A program made the position numbers and the translations under genes. From Elusimicrobiota bacterium (GTDB lineage Bacteria > CG03): DNA of 33,040 bases. This document shows, one piece after another, positions 22,296-32,000 of the stretch. The notes below the pieces were generated by a model. That model did not search any database and had not been told where the DNA came from. It saw only the letters and a program-made list of their open reading frames with translations. Within the stretch, counting starts at the first letter, position 1. Each line of letters opens with the position of its first letter. The stretch lies in assembly GCA_021161565.1 (NCBI GenBank), contig JAGHAK010000020.1:1-33040 (forward strand). Reading direction: 5' to 3'.

Positions 22296-24586
22296 TTTCC
22301 GCCGCTTTTTGGGTTTTCGCTTTCGCAATTGTTGTCTCGCCCCTTATCTTTTTTACGGATGTGACGAGAAATCCGTATATTATACAGAATATAATTTTCA
22401 GGACGCTTGTATTCGCCGCTGCCATAATGATTGTTTTTTCCAGAAAAAACGGCATTTTTTTCGCAAAAACTTTTATGGATGTTCCCTTTCTTGTTTACGG
22501 AATTCTGATTTTCCTGTCGATAATTGTCAGCCTGCTGATGTATCCCCAGTGGAAAGCGGCTCACATCGTCTTCTGGGGAAAGAGAATCATTTTTTTTGTT
22601 TTTAACTGCGTCGCGGTTTTTTATATTTCCTTTCTTATGTCGAAAGACGGATTTTTCAGGCGCGTTCTTGTATATGCGATTATCTTCACGGCCACTGTCG
22701 CCGCGGGATACGCGTTTCTCCAATACACCGGCCACGAATTCATCTGGCCTCGAAATCTGCATCACTACGGTTCGAGGAGTGTTTCGACTTTTGGCAATCC
22801 GAATTTTTTTTCAAGTTTTCTCATAGTCGTTCTTATGCTTGATATTTTTGCCTATTATTCTTCGCGGGAGGTTGCGAAAAGCGCGGTTTTCCTCCTGATT
22901 TTTCTCGCGAATTTTTTTGCGCTTCTCATAACGGAAACGCGCAGTTCATGGGGCGGTTTCGCGGGCGCTTTTTTTCTCTTTCTGATTTTTTTTCTGAGAA
23001 AAGACACTTTGAAAAAGACGGTTGTGTTGGTGGCATTCGTGGTTGCCATTTCCGGCATATTCCCGTATCTTGCTTATAACAGAGACCATCCGACGGTGCT
23101 TAACAGAATCAAGAGCCTGACGAAGTTAAAAGCCCTGAAAAAATCGAATTCGCTGCAGCAGCGTTTGATGATATGGCAATGCGCTTTGGGAATGTTCAGA
23201 AAATCCCCTCTTGTCGGAGTCGGCTGGGGAAGTTTCGAATTGAGATATCCGTTTGAGCAGGGCGCTGTTTTAAGCAAAAAACCTCAATGGGGAGGAATGA
23301 GAACCCATGCCAACAATTCGCACAACGAAATTTTCGAGCAGGTTTCGCAGATTGGTCTGGCGGGCTTTCTGTGTTTTTGTTTTTTATGGTTTGTTTTTTT
23401 CAAAAAAACCGCGGGTTGTTTCCTGAAAAAGAAGACAATGCTTCTCGGCGCCGCTCTTGCCGCCACAGCCGGTTTTTTCGCCGATAATCTGCTCAATGTC
23501 ACTTTTAATTTCCCGATGCCCGCACTCGCCTTCTGGGTTGCCGCCGGAATAGCCGCGGGAGAAAGTCAGGAAAAGTTTACTAAAATTTATAGACCCTTTC
23601 GAAATCAAAAATTGTATTTTGCCGTTTCGCTGGTTGTTTTTATCGTCTTTCTCTATGGGCAAATTCGCTATTTTAGAGGGGAAATCCATTATTTCAAGGG
23701 GTTCACGCTTTCGCGCAGGGGAATGTTGGAAGACGCCACCGCCGAATGCCTTAAATCGTGGCGTTATTACAAATACAATGTGGATAACGACTATGAACTC
23801 GGCAACTGTTATATGAGAAGAGGCATAATCGACAGGGCGATATGGGCTTACAAGGAGGCGCTGAGGGCTAATTACGGTTATGACGAAATTTACTTCAATC
23901 TCGCCATAGCCCAGCAGAGCGCAGGGGATTTCGACGCAAGCGAGAGGAACCTTCTTGAAGCGATAAGAATAAATCCCGTTTCCGCTGAGTATTATATGAG
24001 CGCGGGAAATTTCTATCTGCGGCGCAGAAAAGATAATGAAAAAGCGAAGTTTTATTACGAAAAAGCCCTTTCGGTCGATCCCGATTCGGTCGATACCCTC
24101 AACAATTTGGGATATCTCTATCTTCGGGAGGGAAAAATGGACCTCAGCCACGAGTATTACAAAAGGGCGCTTAAGATAAATCCCGCTTACGGAATAGCCG
24201 AGAAAAACATAAAAACGGTTTTGAAAGAGATGAAAATTCCCGTCGAAAAGTGGCGCGGCCGGGCAGCTTCTCTGGTGAAAGAGAAAAAATTTGACAGCGC
24301 CGCGCGGCTTTACGAAAAAATAACGGAATATAATCCAGGGGATGTTCTCTCGCTTTTTTATCTGGCGAACTGCTACACTTCCGTGAGAAAATTCGACAAG
24401 GCGATCGCGATTTACGAAAGGCTTGTCAGGTTTTTCCCGAAGGAGCTGAACTTTGTTCTGAATCTCGCAAAGATTTACATTTATAAGGGAGACAAACAGA
24501 AAGCGGTTGATCTGCTTCGCTCTGCCAGCAAAAGATTCCCGGGAAACAGCGAGATTTATTCGCTGCTAAAAAGTTTGAATGGCTGA
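22229..24586 (+). CDS. O-antigen-ligase-domain membrane protein fused to TPRs (second copy)
   Basis: This 785-residue paralogue of the preceding gene has the same order: hydrophobic Wzy/WaaL domain (about 25-485) with VSTFGNPNFFSSFL, GVGWGSFELRYP and NNSHNEIFEQVSQIG, then a C-terminal TPR array (about 500-785). Clear repeats include YFNLAIAQQSAGDFDASERNL and NLGYLYLREGKMDLSHEYY. Its N-terminus is basic and hydrophilic, unlike copy one. The pair may act on different donors or acceptors, or as a heterodimer. It starts inside copy one and its last 8 bases overlap the mtaB-like start, so the genes are co-translated. Confidence 0.87.
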   Translation: MPRNPNNRPSKQKSQGSSGNKVVSAAFWVFAFAIVVSPLIFFTDVTRNPYIIQNIIFRTLVFAAAIMIVFSRKNGIFFAKTFMDVPFLVYGILIFLSIIVSLLMYPQWKAAHIVFWGKRIIFFVFNCVAVFYISFLMSKDGFFRRVLVYAIIFTATVAAGYAFLQYTGHEFIWPRNLHHYGSRSVSTFGNPNFFSSFLIVVLMLDIFAYYSSREVAKSAVFLLIFLANFFALLITETRSSWGGFAGAFFLFLIFFLRKDTLKKTVVLVAFVVAISGIFPYLAYNRDHPTVLNRIKSLTKLKALKKSNSLQQRLMIWQCALGMFRKSPLVGVGWGSFELRYPFEQGAVLSKKPQWGGMRTHANNSHNEIFEQVSQIGLAGFLCFCFLWFVFFKKTAGCFLKKKTMLLGAALAATAGFFADNLLNVTFNFPMPALAFWVAAGIAAGESQEKFTKIYRPFRNQKLYFAVSLVVFIVFLYGQIRYFRGEIHYFKGFTLSRRGMLEDATAECLKSWRYYKYNVDNDYELGNCYMRRGIIDRAIWAYKEALRANYGYDEIYFNLAIAQQSAGDFDASERNLLEAIRINPVSAEYYMSAGNFYLRRRKDNEKAKFYYEKALSVDPDSVDTLNNLGYLYLREGKMDLSHEYYKRALKINPAYGIAEKNIKTVLKEMKIPVEKWRGRAASLVKEKKFDSAARLYEKITEYNPGDVLSLFYLANCYTSVRKFDKAIAIYERLVRFFPKELNFVLNLAKIYIYKGDKQKAVDLLRSASKRFPGNSEIYSLLKSLNG

Positions 24587-25772
24587 CACTTTTTTAATCA
24601 GGACTTTCGGATGCAAAACGAACCAGATTGATTCGGGAAAAATTGTCTCCAGATTGGTCGCTTCTGGCTGGATTCGCGACGAGTCCTGCCCCAAGTTGTG
24701 TGTTGTCGCATCCTGCTGTGTGACAGAGCGGGCTGAAAAAAAAGTTTTCGCGCAGGTGATGGGTCTGAAAAAGAAATTTCCGTCTTCAAAAATTGTCGTT
24801 TCGGGGTGCGTGACGGAATCTTTGAGGGAAAAATTCGCAAGGGAGAGAATTGCCACCAAATCGAATGAATCCTTTGAGGCGTCCGGAGAAATCTGCGCGT
24901 GGAATTTTCCAAGATATTTTCTGAAAATTCAAAACGGATGTGATGATTTCTGCGGATTTTGTATTGTGCCTTATCTGCGCGGGAAACCATCAAGCGTTCC
25001 GCCCGCGGATATTTTCAAGGAAATGGAACACGCGTTTGAAAAACTGCGTCCGCGGGAGGTTGTCCTTTCCGGAACAAACATAATGAAATATGAGATTGAG
25101 AATTTTTCTCTGATAGATTTGGTTTATGAAATTTCGCGGCGGTTCGATGTTCGAATCCGATTGAGTTCGCTATCTCTTCCTTTCGAAACGGGATTTATCG
25201 ACGAACTTTCGAAAATAAAAAAATTCTGTCCGCATTTTCATATCTCGCTTCAAAGCGGGTCGGACAGGATTCTCGGCAAAATGTTCAGGAAATATACAGT
25301 GTCGGATTTTATGGAGGCCGTTAGAAAAATAACCGAAAAATTTCCCGGCGCTGCGATTACAACGGATTTGATTTTTGGGTATCCCGGAGAAAGCGCCGCC
25401 GATTTTCGGGAAACGGTTAAAATTTTAAGGCGGATTGATTTCTGCCGCGTCCATATTTTCCCTTTTTCTCCCCGTCCCGGCACAATCGCGGCGCTGTTCG
25501 AAACAGAGAAAAGCCACGAGATGTTCGCTCGAAAAAAAATAATTCAGGAAGAAGCAGAAAAATCGATGATTCGTTATAGAAACAAATTTGCAGGCAAAGT
25601 TGTCGAAGTGGTCGTTGAGAAGCAGGATGGAGATTTTTCTTACGGCGTCTCCGAAAATTATTTAAGCGTGAAATTTACAGGCGCCGCCGGAATAGGGGAT
25701 GTGGTGAAGGTTTTTCTGGAAGGCCGCTCCGGCAGGTTTATGAAGGGGGTTATGGCGGATGGCAGAGGATAA
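24579..25772 (+). CDS. mtaB: MtaB-type tRNA t6A methylthiotransferase, compact form
   Basis: This 397-residue radical-SAM enzyme of the MiaB/MtaB family adds methylthio to t6A37 of tRNA. The N-terminal UPF0004 domain supplies three cluster cysteines: C12 in FGCKTNQ (the GCK-NQ form favours MtaB over MiaB), C46 or C47 in VASCCVTERA, and C77 in SGCVTES. The radical-SAM CxxxCxxC is C121, C125, C128 in NGCDDFCGFC. A TRAM domain ends the protein (FAGKVVEVVVE onwards). The linker between the first two domains is short, about 40 residues from C77 to C121, making the protein smaller than usual. It is embedded in an envelope operon, overlapping genes on both sides by 8 and 14 bases. Confidence 0.87.
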   Translation: MADTFLIRTFGCKTNQIDSGKIVSRLVASGWIRDESCPKLCVVASCCVTERAEKKVFAQVMGLKKKFPSSKIVVSGCVTESLREKFARERIATKSNESFEASGEICAWNFPRYFLKIQNGCDDFCGFCIVPYLRGKPSSVPPADIFKEMEHAFEKLRPREVVLSGTNIMKYEIENFSLIDLVYEISRRFDVRIRLSSLSLPFETGFIDELSKIKKFCPHFHISLQSGSDRILGKMFRKYTVSDFMEAVRKITEKFPGAAITTDLIFGYPGESAADFRETVKILRRIDFCRVHIFPFSPRPGTIAALFETEKSHEMFARKKIIQEEAEKSMIRYRNKFAGKVVEVVVEKQDGDFSYGVSENYLSVKFTGAAGIGDVVKVFLEGRSGRFMKGVMADGRG

Positions 25773-26328
25773 AGCGGGCGATTTGCTCGAAAAACATCTC
25801 AGGGAGTTTCAGAAGATAATAGGCGAAAAAGAAGAGAGGATAAAAAAACTCGCCGAGGAAAACGCTTTTTTGCGGAAAGAAATAGAAAGAAAAATGATTC
25901 TGAGGCCGGCATTGAAGGAACGCATTTTGGGCGATGTGAACAGAGTCATAGGGCAGTTGCGGCTGGAATTGAAAAAAACGAAATTCAATGAGGAAGATTT
26001 GGCGAAAAAACTCGAATCTCTGCAAAATAAGCACAAATCCGCGCTTGCCGAAATTGCGGCGCAGAACAAAATGATCGGTGAACTGAAAAATTCCGTCGAA
26101 CGGTTGAGAAAAGAACTGGAAAAGGAGAAAATCGCGAAAAATCTGGAAGTGGAAAGGCTGAAAAAAGACCACGAAAGAGATTTGAGCGAACGCCTCGCCG
26201 CCCAGAAAGCGGAGATTTCCGCCGCGCTTGAGGAGAAATACGAAAAAGAATTGGCTCGTCAGATGGAAAGCGCGAAAAACCAGATTGAGGAATTGCTGAA
26301 AGTCATAGCGGAAAAGGAAAGGGAATAA
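25759..26328 (+). CDS. coiled-coil protein of unknown function
   Basis: This 189-residue, highly charged protein (mostly E, K, R, L, A) has heptad-like spacing over nearly its whole length and no signal peptide or membrane segment. One short break near residues 46-55 (ILRPALKERI) suggests two coils. It overlaps the mtaB-like gene by 14 bases and is followed after 4 bases by a secreted TPR protein. It is probably cytoplasmic and could be a scaffold for the membrane TPR proteins. No family was recognised; composition bias makes distant matches unreliable. Confidence 0.7.
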   Translation: MAEDKAGDLLEKHLREFQKIIGEKEERIKKLAEENAFLRKEIERKMILRPALKERILGDVNRVIGQLRLELKKTKFNEEDLAKKLESLQNKHKSALAEIAAQNKMIGELKNSVERLRKELEKEKIAKNLEVERLKKDHERDLSERLAAQKAEISAALEEKYEKELARQMESAKNQIEELLKVIAEKERE

Positions 26329-26332
26329 AAAA

Positions 26333-27787
26333 ATGAGAAAATTAAAAAATAGCCGACATAAAGGTCTCTCTGCGGCTCTGTTTTTTTTGTTATTCTTTTT
26401 TTGTTTCGTCGATTCTTTTGCCGGGGAGAAAACCCGCGCGGACAAACTGATTGAAAAAGCGGTTTTGCAGTATCAGCGGGGAAACTTTCCTCTGGCGCTT
26501 GACCTCATATACAAAGTTCTCGAGAAGTATCCCAAGAACAAAAGAGCGATGGAACTTTATCAGCAGATAAAAGATGAGGAGGCGATGAGGCTTTTTAAGG
26601 CAGCAGCCATTTATTTCGAAAACGGTGAAAAGGAAATGGCGAAGAAGAAGGCGGAAGAGGGTAGGGCTCTCAGCGTTGATGTTTTCCTGAAATTTATAGA
26701 CAGAAAAATTCTTGATGCGAAGGCTCTTTTGTCCAGGCAGGATGTTGTCGGCTGCGCGAACGCGGTTTCCGAGATTCTTTTCTTCTCGCCGGGAAACAAT
26801 GATGCGCGGAAAATTCAGACGCTTCTTAAAAGCGATTTTTTCAAGGCTGTTTACAAGAGCATTTTGAAAGAGCGAAGCCTGCTGGCGTGGAAAAAGGTGG
26901 CGGAAGCGAAAAATATCAGGGACAATCCCGTCCGGGCTCTTTCTCTCGCGAACGAAGCTCTTTCTTTGGACCCGTCCAGCAAAGAAGCCAAGAAATTGAG
27001 AAAAGTTCTGCTGAAGGAGATAAAATCCGCGGAGAAATCGCTCCTTGCGAAATCAGAAGAGCAGAGAAAAAAGGACATCGAGAAGGCGATGAAATTATAT
27101 TTGAAAGCGGAGAAATATTACCGCCGGAAAAAATACGAGAAATGCTATAAACTTCTTTCCCTGGCGATTAAATACGATCCGCAGTTGGTTAAGGCGAAGG
27201 AACTCCGGAAGGAGGTTTCGGATATTTTGTATGATTCCGAGGTAAAAATCGCGATGTATTATTTTTCGAAAGGCAAATTTTCGAAAGCGCGGAAGCATAT
27301 AGAAAAAGCGCGTTCTTACAATCCGCAGAAATTAATTAAACTGGCAAAGGAACTTATTGAAAAGGCAAACAAACTGATTGCCGCCGGTCAGAAAGAAAAG
27401 GGACTGGCCCTTCTGAAACAGGCGGAAATTGTCAGTCCATTGTATAAAGGCTCGAAAACGGTTGCTTCCGGCAGGTTAAAAATCGCGCTGGACGGAGTAT
27501 GGAAAATCTACAGGGATGGAAATTACAAGGAAGCGCTCAAGCGGATAGAAAATGTCGAAAAAGAGTTTCCAAACGAACTTGATGTCATTTTTCTCAAAAA
27601 TCTGATTCAGGCGCAGATTGCCCTTGATGACAGCGATTTTCTCAAGACGCGGAAATTCCTCCTCGCCGCGATAAAAATAAAGCCGATGCATCAGGAGGTG
27701 TGGGGGTTTTTCAACAGGCTGGACGAGATTCTGGATTTGATGGGATATAAACTGGATAATCTGAAGAACGAACAGGAGGCGAAGTGA
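26333..27787 (+). CDS. secreted TPR-repeat protein
   Basis: This 484-residue protein has a clear signal peptide: basic MRKLKNSRHK, hydrophobic core LSAALFFLLFFFCFVDSF, and probable cleavage near AGEKT at about residue 31. The rest is all-helical tetratricopeptide-like repeats, for example AVLQYQRGNFPLALDLIYKVL and MYYFSKGKFSKARKHIEKA, rich in Lys and Glu. It should be periplasmic or lipid-free surface-associated, as no lipobox cysteine is seen. AAAGGAAAGGGA supplies the ribosome site. Its stop overlaps the next GTG start. A scaffold or adaptor for envelope assembly is the natural inference; no specific family was recognised. Confidence 0.75.
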   Translation: MRKLKNSRHKGLSAALFFLLFFFCFVDSFAGEKTRADKLIEKAVLQYQRGNFPLALDLIYKVLEKYPKNKRAMELYQQIKDEEAMRLFKAAAIYFENGEKEMAKKKAEEGRALSVDVFLKFIDRKILDAKALLSRQDVVGCANAVSEILFFSPGNNDARKIQTLLKSDFFKAVYKSILKERSLLAWKKVAEAKNIRDNPVRALSLANEALSLDPSSKEAKKLRKVLLKEIKSAEKSLLAKSEEQRKKDIEKAMKLYLKAEKYYRRKKYEKCYKLLSLAIKYDPQLVKAKELRKEVSDILYDSEVKIAMYYFSKGKFSKARKHIEKARSYNPQKLIKLAKELIEKANKLIAAGQKEKGLALLKQAEIVSPLYKGSKTVASGRLKIALDGVWKIYRDGNYKEALKRIENVEKEFPNELDVIFLKNLIQAQIALDDSDFLKTRKFLLAAIKIKPMHQEVWGFFNRLDEILDLMGYKLDNLKNEQEAK

Positions 27788-29049
27788 TAAGGATTTTTAT
27801 TTTGGGCATTTTCTTTAGGAGTTTTGTTTTTGCGGCGGTTGATGCGAAACTTATCGGCATTGCTCTCGAAGATTATCTCACGGGGAAGTACGAAGCGGCG
27901 TATAAGGCCTCGAAAAAACTTTATGATGAGGCTCCGGAAAATCCCAAAGTCAGAAATATCCATCGAAAAGTTCTTGTAAAAATGGCGCTTTTGAGGGAAG
28001 ATGAAAATAAACTGAAAGAGGCTCTTTCTATGATAACAGCCGCGGAAGAAATAAAGCGGACGGATGAAAGCGCGAAAATAAAAAAGAGAATTTTGTCGAA
28101 GTTGAGAAAAGCGAAACAGAAAAAGAAAATCGAAAAGAGGCAACAACCAAAAAAGAAATCGGAGATAAAGAAACGAAAAGTTCGGAAAACTTCTGCTGTG
28201 GCGAAAACGAAAAAAGGGAAAGCGAAAAAAGAAAAAGCCGGGATGAAACCGCAAAAGAAAAAGGCATTGTCGGGCAAAATCAGATATCCCAGTTCCCTTT
28301 TTATCATTTCCTCGCTGAATCTTCTGGGGCTGATATTTCTTTCGTATTTTGTGGCGGTCGCTTTTTCGAAAAGGAAGGAGGAAAAACTAATAGAGGAGGA
28401 AAGGCGAATCGCCCAGATTGTGGAGACCCTCGGCAACAAGAGCGAATACAGGACAATTCTTCAGAATCAGAAAGAAATTATGTCCGAATTGATGAAAATT
28501 CCGGAGGAGACCGAAGTTATGCGGCTTCAGAACGCCGAAATTCTGAGGTTGATAGAAAGACTCACCAGAGGCGCGGCTTCCACCAATATCGAAATGCCCG
28601 CCGATTCCGAAAGAGCGGGAATTACGGGCGTGGACGACAAAGCCAGAGTGAGAGCGGATACGGTGGAGATAATTGCGGAGATGTTCAAGGATTCTCCCAT
28701 AATAGAAGATATGCTTGAACCGTATCTTCATGATATGAACAACAGGGTTCTCGCCAACGCCTGCAAGGCTCTTTTCCCTCACAACAGAAGAAGGGCTCTT
28801 GAAATTGTCAGAAGAATGGCGGCAGAGGACAATGTCTGGATGAGACTTTCCGCGGCATGGGTTTGCGGGGAACTGGCGACTTCGGAATGCGTGAAAATTT
28901 TAACTCCGCTTCTAAATGACACTTCCCAGCATGTCAGAAAAAGGACGGTTTTGTCGTTTGAAAAACTGAAGGAAAAAGGTATCGAAATTCCGATTGCCGT
29001 TGCGGAAAAAATAGACGAAATCAAAATGAGCGAAAGCCAGCAGAAATAG
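27784..29049 (+). CDS. membrane protein with TPR, Lys-rich linker and HEAT repeats
   Basis: This 421-residue protein starts at GTG 27784 (GTGA overlap with the previous stop, AGGAGG site at 27774). Domains in order: hydrophobic N-terminus (1-19, signal peptide or anchor), one or two TPR-like hairpins (about 25-95), an extremely Lys/Arg-rich stretch (98-166), a membrane segment (about 168-195), a helical region (200-265) and HEAT-like repeats (about 285-395, e.g. RVLANACKALFPHNRRRALEIV and WMRLSAAWVCGELATSECVKIL). The Lys-rich segment lies between two hydrophobic segments, which is awkward for the positive-inside rule. It ends the tight operon that began at 20199. Function unknown; a membrane-spanning scaffold is likely. 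Confidence 0.7.
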   Translation: MIRIFILGIFFRSFVFAAVDAKLIGIALEDYLTGKYEAAYKASKKLYDEAPENPKVRNIHRKVLVKMALLREDENKLKEALSMITAAEEIKRTDESAKIKKRILSKLRKAKQKKKIEKRQQPKKKSEIKKRKVRKTSAVAKTKKGKAKKEKAGMKPQKKKALSGKIRYPSSLFIISSLNLLGLIFLSYFVAVAFSKRKEEKLIEEERRIAQIVETLGNKSEYRTILQNQKEIMSELMKIPEETEVMRLQNAEILRLIERLTRGAASTNIEMPADSERAGITGVDDKARVRADTVEIIAEMFKDSPIIEDMLEPYLHDMNNRVLANACKALFPHNRRRALEIVRRMAAEDNVWMRLSAAWVCGELATSECVKILTPLLNDTSQHVRKRTVLSFEKLKEKGIEIPIAVAEKIDEIKMSESQQK

Positions 29050-29090
29050 CGGATTTTCCGGGTTTTATTTTCGGACTTTTCGGATTAAAC

Positions 29091-29096
29091 TATAGT
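29091..29096 (+). promoter_or_regulatory. possible -10 box abutting the FG-GAP gene start
   Basis: TATAGT directly precedes the ATG at 29097. A start 6-8 bases downstream would fall just before the second in-frame ATG (29106), implying a leaderless message that begins there. The upstream -35 region (TTTTCG/TTTCGG) is a weak match and no Shine-Dalgarno sequence is present. Confidence 0.25.
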
Positions 29097-32000
29097 ATGG
29101 GAACAATGAAACAGAAGTTTGGTTTCGGAATGTTTTTTGCCGTTTTTTTGTTTTTTCTTTCCCATCCCCTTCATGCCGTAAATGCTCCTGATTCTTTGCT
29201 CACGGATAACCAGACAAACCCGATATATGTCGACACGCCCGACCCCACTTTTTCGTGGTCGGCCTCGACCCAGTGTTATTATCAACTTGTTGTGGCTACT
29301 TCTTCGGATTTTGGCTTTTACAAATGGGATACCGGCAGAGTCACTTCTACGGTAAAATCATGCGATTATTCGGGCAGTTATCTTTCCGGAAATACGACTT
29401 ATTATTGGAAAGTCAGGGTGTGGAATGTGAATTTGTCAAGTTCGGTTTATTCGTCGACCGCGACTTTCAGGATGAATTTTTTCATAAAAAAGGGAAGTTT
29501 TGAAAGCGGGCAGGTCGTTTCTCTCGGCCGGGGCGATTTTGACGGCGATGGGAAAATAGACCTCGCTCTCGGCACTTCCGGAACTTCTTCTCTGACGAAG
29601 GTTTACAGGAATTTGGGAAACTGGAATTTTTCGCTGATGTATTCCACCCAGTACGCGCTCGATATCGGCGGAGTGGTGGTCAAGGATTTGAACAAGGACG
29701 ATTTGCCGGATTTAATCACTGGTGTTCAGATTGACAACGAGGGAACGAACACGGCAAGCCAGATTTTTTTAAATGACGGTAGTTTCAATTTTCATGAATC
29801 TGCGGCGCTGAACAAGAAAAAAACCTATTCCATAACGGTTTTCGACATAAACAGGGACGGGAATTACGATATCATCGAAGGACTCCTTTCGGGCGGCGAA
29901 GCCGGCGAGTACAATATGCTCTACAACGGTTCCGGCGCTGGGGCTTTCTCTTCTGGAGCGCAGATTTGCGAGTCGAATAACACCTATTCGATAGGGGTTG
30001 CCGATTTCAACGACGACGGTTTTCTCGACCTCGTTTGCCTGAACAATCGCAACAGCGGCACTTCTCCCGATTATTCTCCTCTTGAAACCGCTATTGTTTA
30101 TCAGGGCGATGGCAATGGAAATTTTACGAAAGTGTGGGAAAGTCCCGCCGGTTATTTCAACGCTGTCGCCATAGGCGATATTGACAACGACGGTTTGTGC
30201 GATTTTATCGCAGCGACTTACAGATTTGGGCCGCCTTACGGGCAGGACCAGGATAGTTATGTCACCTGTTATTACAATACGGGAAATTTCAATTTTGTCA
30301 ACGGCTTCGAATTTGCAGGTCCCATCTCGCGCGTCACATCCCTCGCTTTAACGGATGTCGACAACGACGGCTGGCTTGATTTGATTATGGGATGGAACGG
30401 AACCAGCGAAACGAAAACGAGGCCTTATCTCAATACAGGGGGAACTTTTTCCCTTCTTGATATGACGGAATTTTCAGCCGATGCGATGTCTTTCGCAGTC
30501 GGCGACTTTGACAATGATGGTGACCTTGATTATGTGGCGGGAACTTCCAACGGCTGCGAATATTATTATTCCACTCTCGCGGATGATGGAAATAGCAATT
30601 TCCCGCCGTCAGCGCCTTCGGGCGGATTTTCGTTTTTCTGGGACAGCGGAAAACTTCACTTGAACTGGGGAAATGGTACGGATAACGAAACGCCTACCGC
30701 GCTTTTGCAGTATAATCTGAAACTGCGGGACGAGTCAGGCACGGTGATTTCGCCTGAAGGAGGCGATGTTTTCAGCGAATGCGACGGATTTTATGGAAAT
30801 ATGCTCACCAGCACCTGGACGGTTTTGAATGTTCCGAGAAAAACTTATTTTTATTCGATTCAAACAATCGATGCTTACGGCGCTGAGAGTTCTTTTTCCG
30901 CAGAAACCACGGTCAACGAGAAACCGTATCCGGGCTGGGATTCGGAAAACGTCATTCCTTCCACCGGATGCCGGCAGTACACGAAGGATGATGTTCTTCA
31001 GGATTTCAGTTTGAGAGGCTGCGTGACGGTTGATTTCAAAGTCAAGGATTTCGAAAAAAACGCCGTCACTGGGAAAAATTTCGAATTTTCGCTTGACGGG
31101 GGAAATTCATGGACGGCTCTTCCCGAAGGAAGCGGCGCTCTTGACAAATTTTATTCTCCGTATTCGTTTTACTCGTCAGACTCTTTTTCCGATGCTCAAA
31201 AATACACATTCACATGGAACACGACGCATCCTGACGACCCGTCAGTTCTCTATTCCACGCGCACGCTCGCGGCAAGAGTCAGATTCAAAGTGAATGACGG
31301 ATATAGCGACAGCGATTTTTGCGAATCCGAAAATTTTGAAATTGACAACGAAAAACCCACGAATCCCGGAGATTTGACATTTAACGGTTATTACACCGGG
31401 CAGAGTTTGGGATTGAATTTCGGCTCCGCTTCTTTCGACCCGAACTTCGACGAATACATAATTTACTATAATAAAACGCTTTCGGTGAATAATGTTGGAG
31501 ACAGCATCGGAGAATGGAATTCATCGAACGACGGAAATCTTGCCGCCGCTGATTTTAACGGGGCATCCTCAACTACGATTACGGGTCTGACGGACAACAC
31601 TACGTATTATTTCGCGATTTACGCCTACGACAGTTTCGGAAACTACAATTCCGCCGTTCATGAAACTTCCGCCAAAACGAACGACATTCCTTCGATGGCT
31701 TTTCTCTCTGTGAATGCAAGCACGACGGGGACGCATCTGGTAACTTTTTCGTTCAGGGGATCGGACAGCGATGCCAATTCGTGGAATTATGTTTCCTATC
31801 AGGTGAGAAACAAGTTTGGCTCCTACATAGATGTGACCCCCGAAACGGCCGACCCGTCATACACCTCGCCTCTTTTTTTCTGCTCCACGGGGTCTGTCAA
31901 CACCTTTGTTTTCAACGCCGAAAAAGCGCTTGGCGCGGTATCTTACGATAACGCTCTTTTCAAGTTGACTGTTACAGACGGAATCGATTCATCCGAAGTT

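Noticed and set aside
25750-26445. Minus-strand 231-codon frame very rich in Phe
   Set aside because: It is the antisense of the Lys/Glu-rich coiled-coil gene; Lys and Glu codons read backwards give Phe and Leu or Ser. No independent evidence for a gene.
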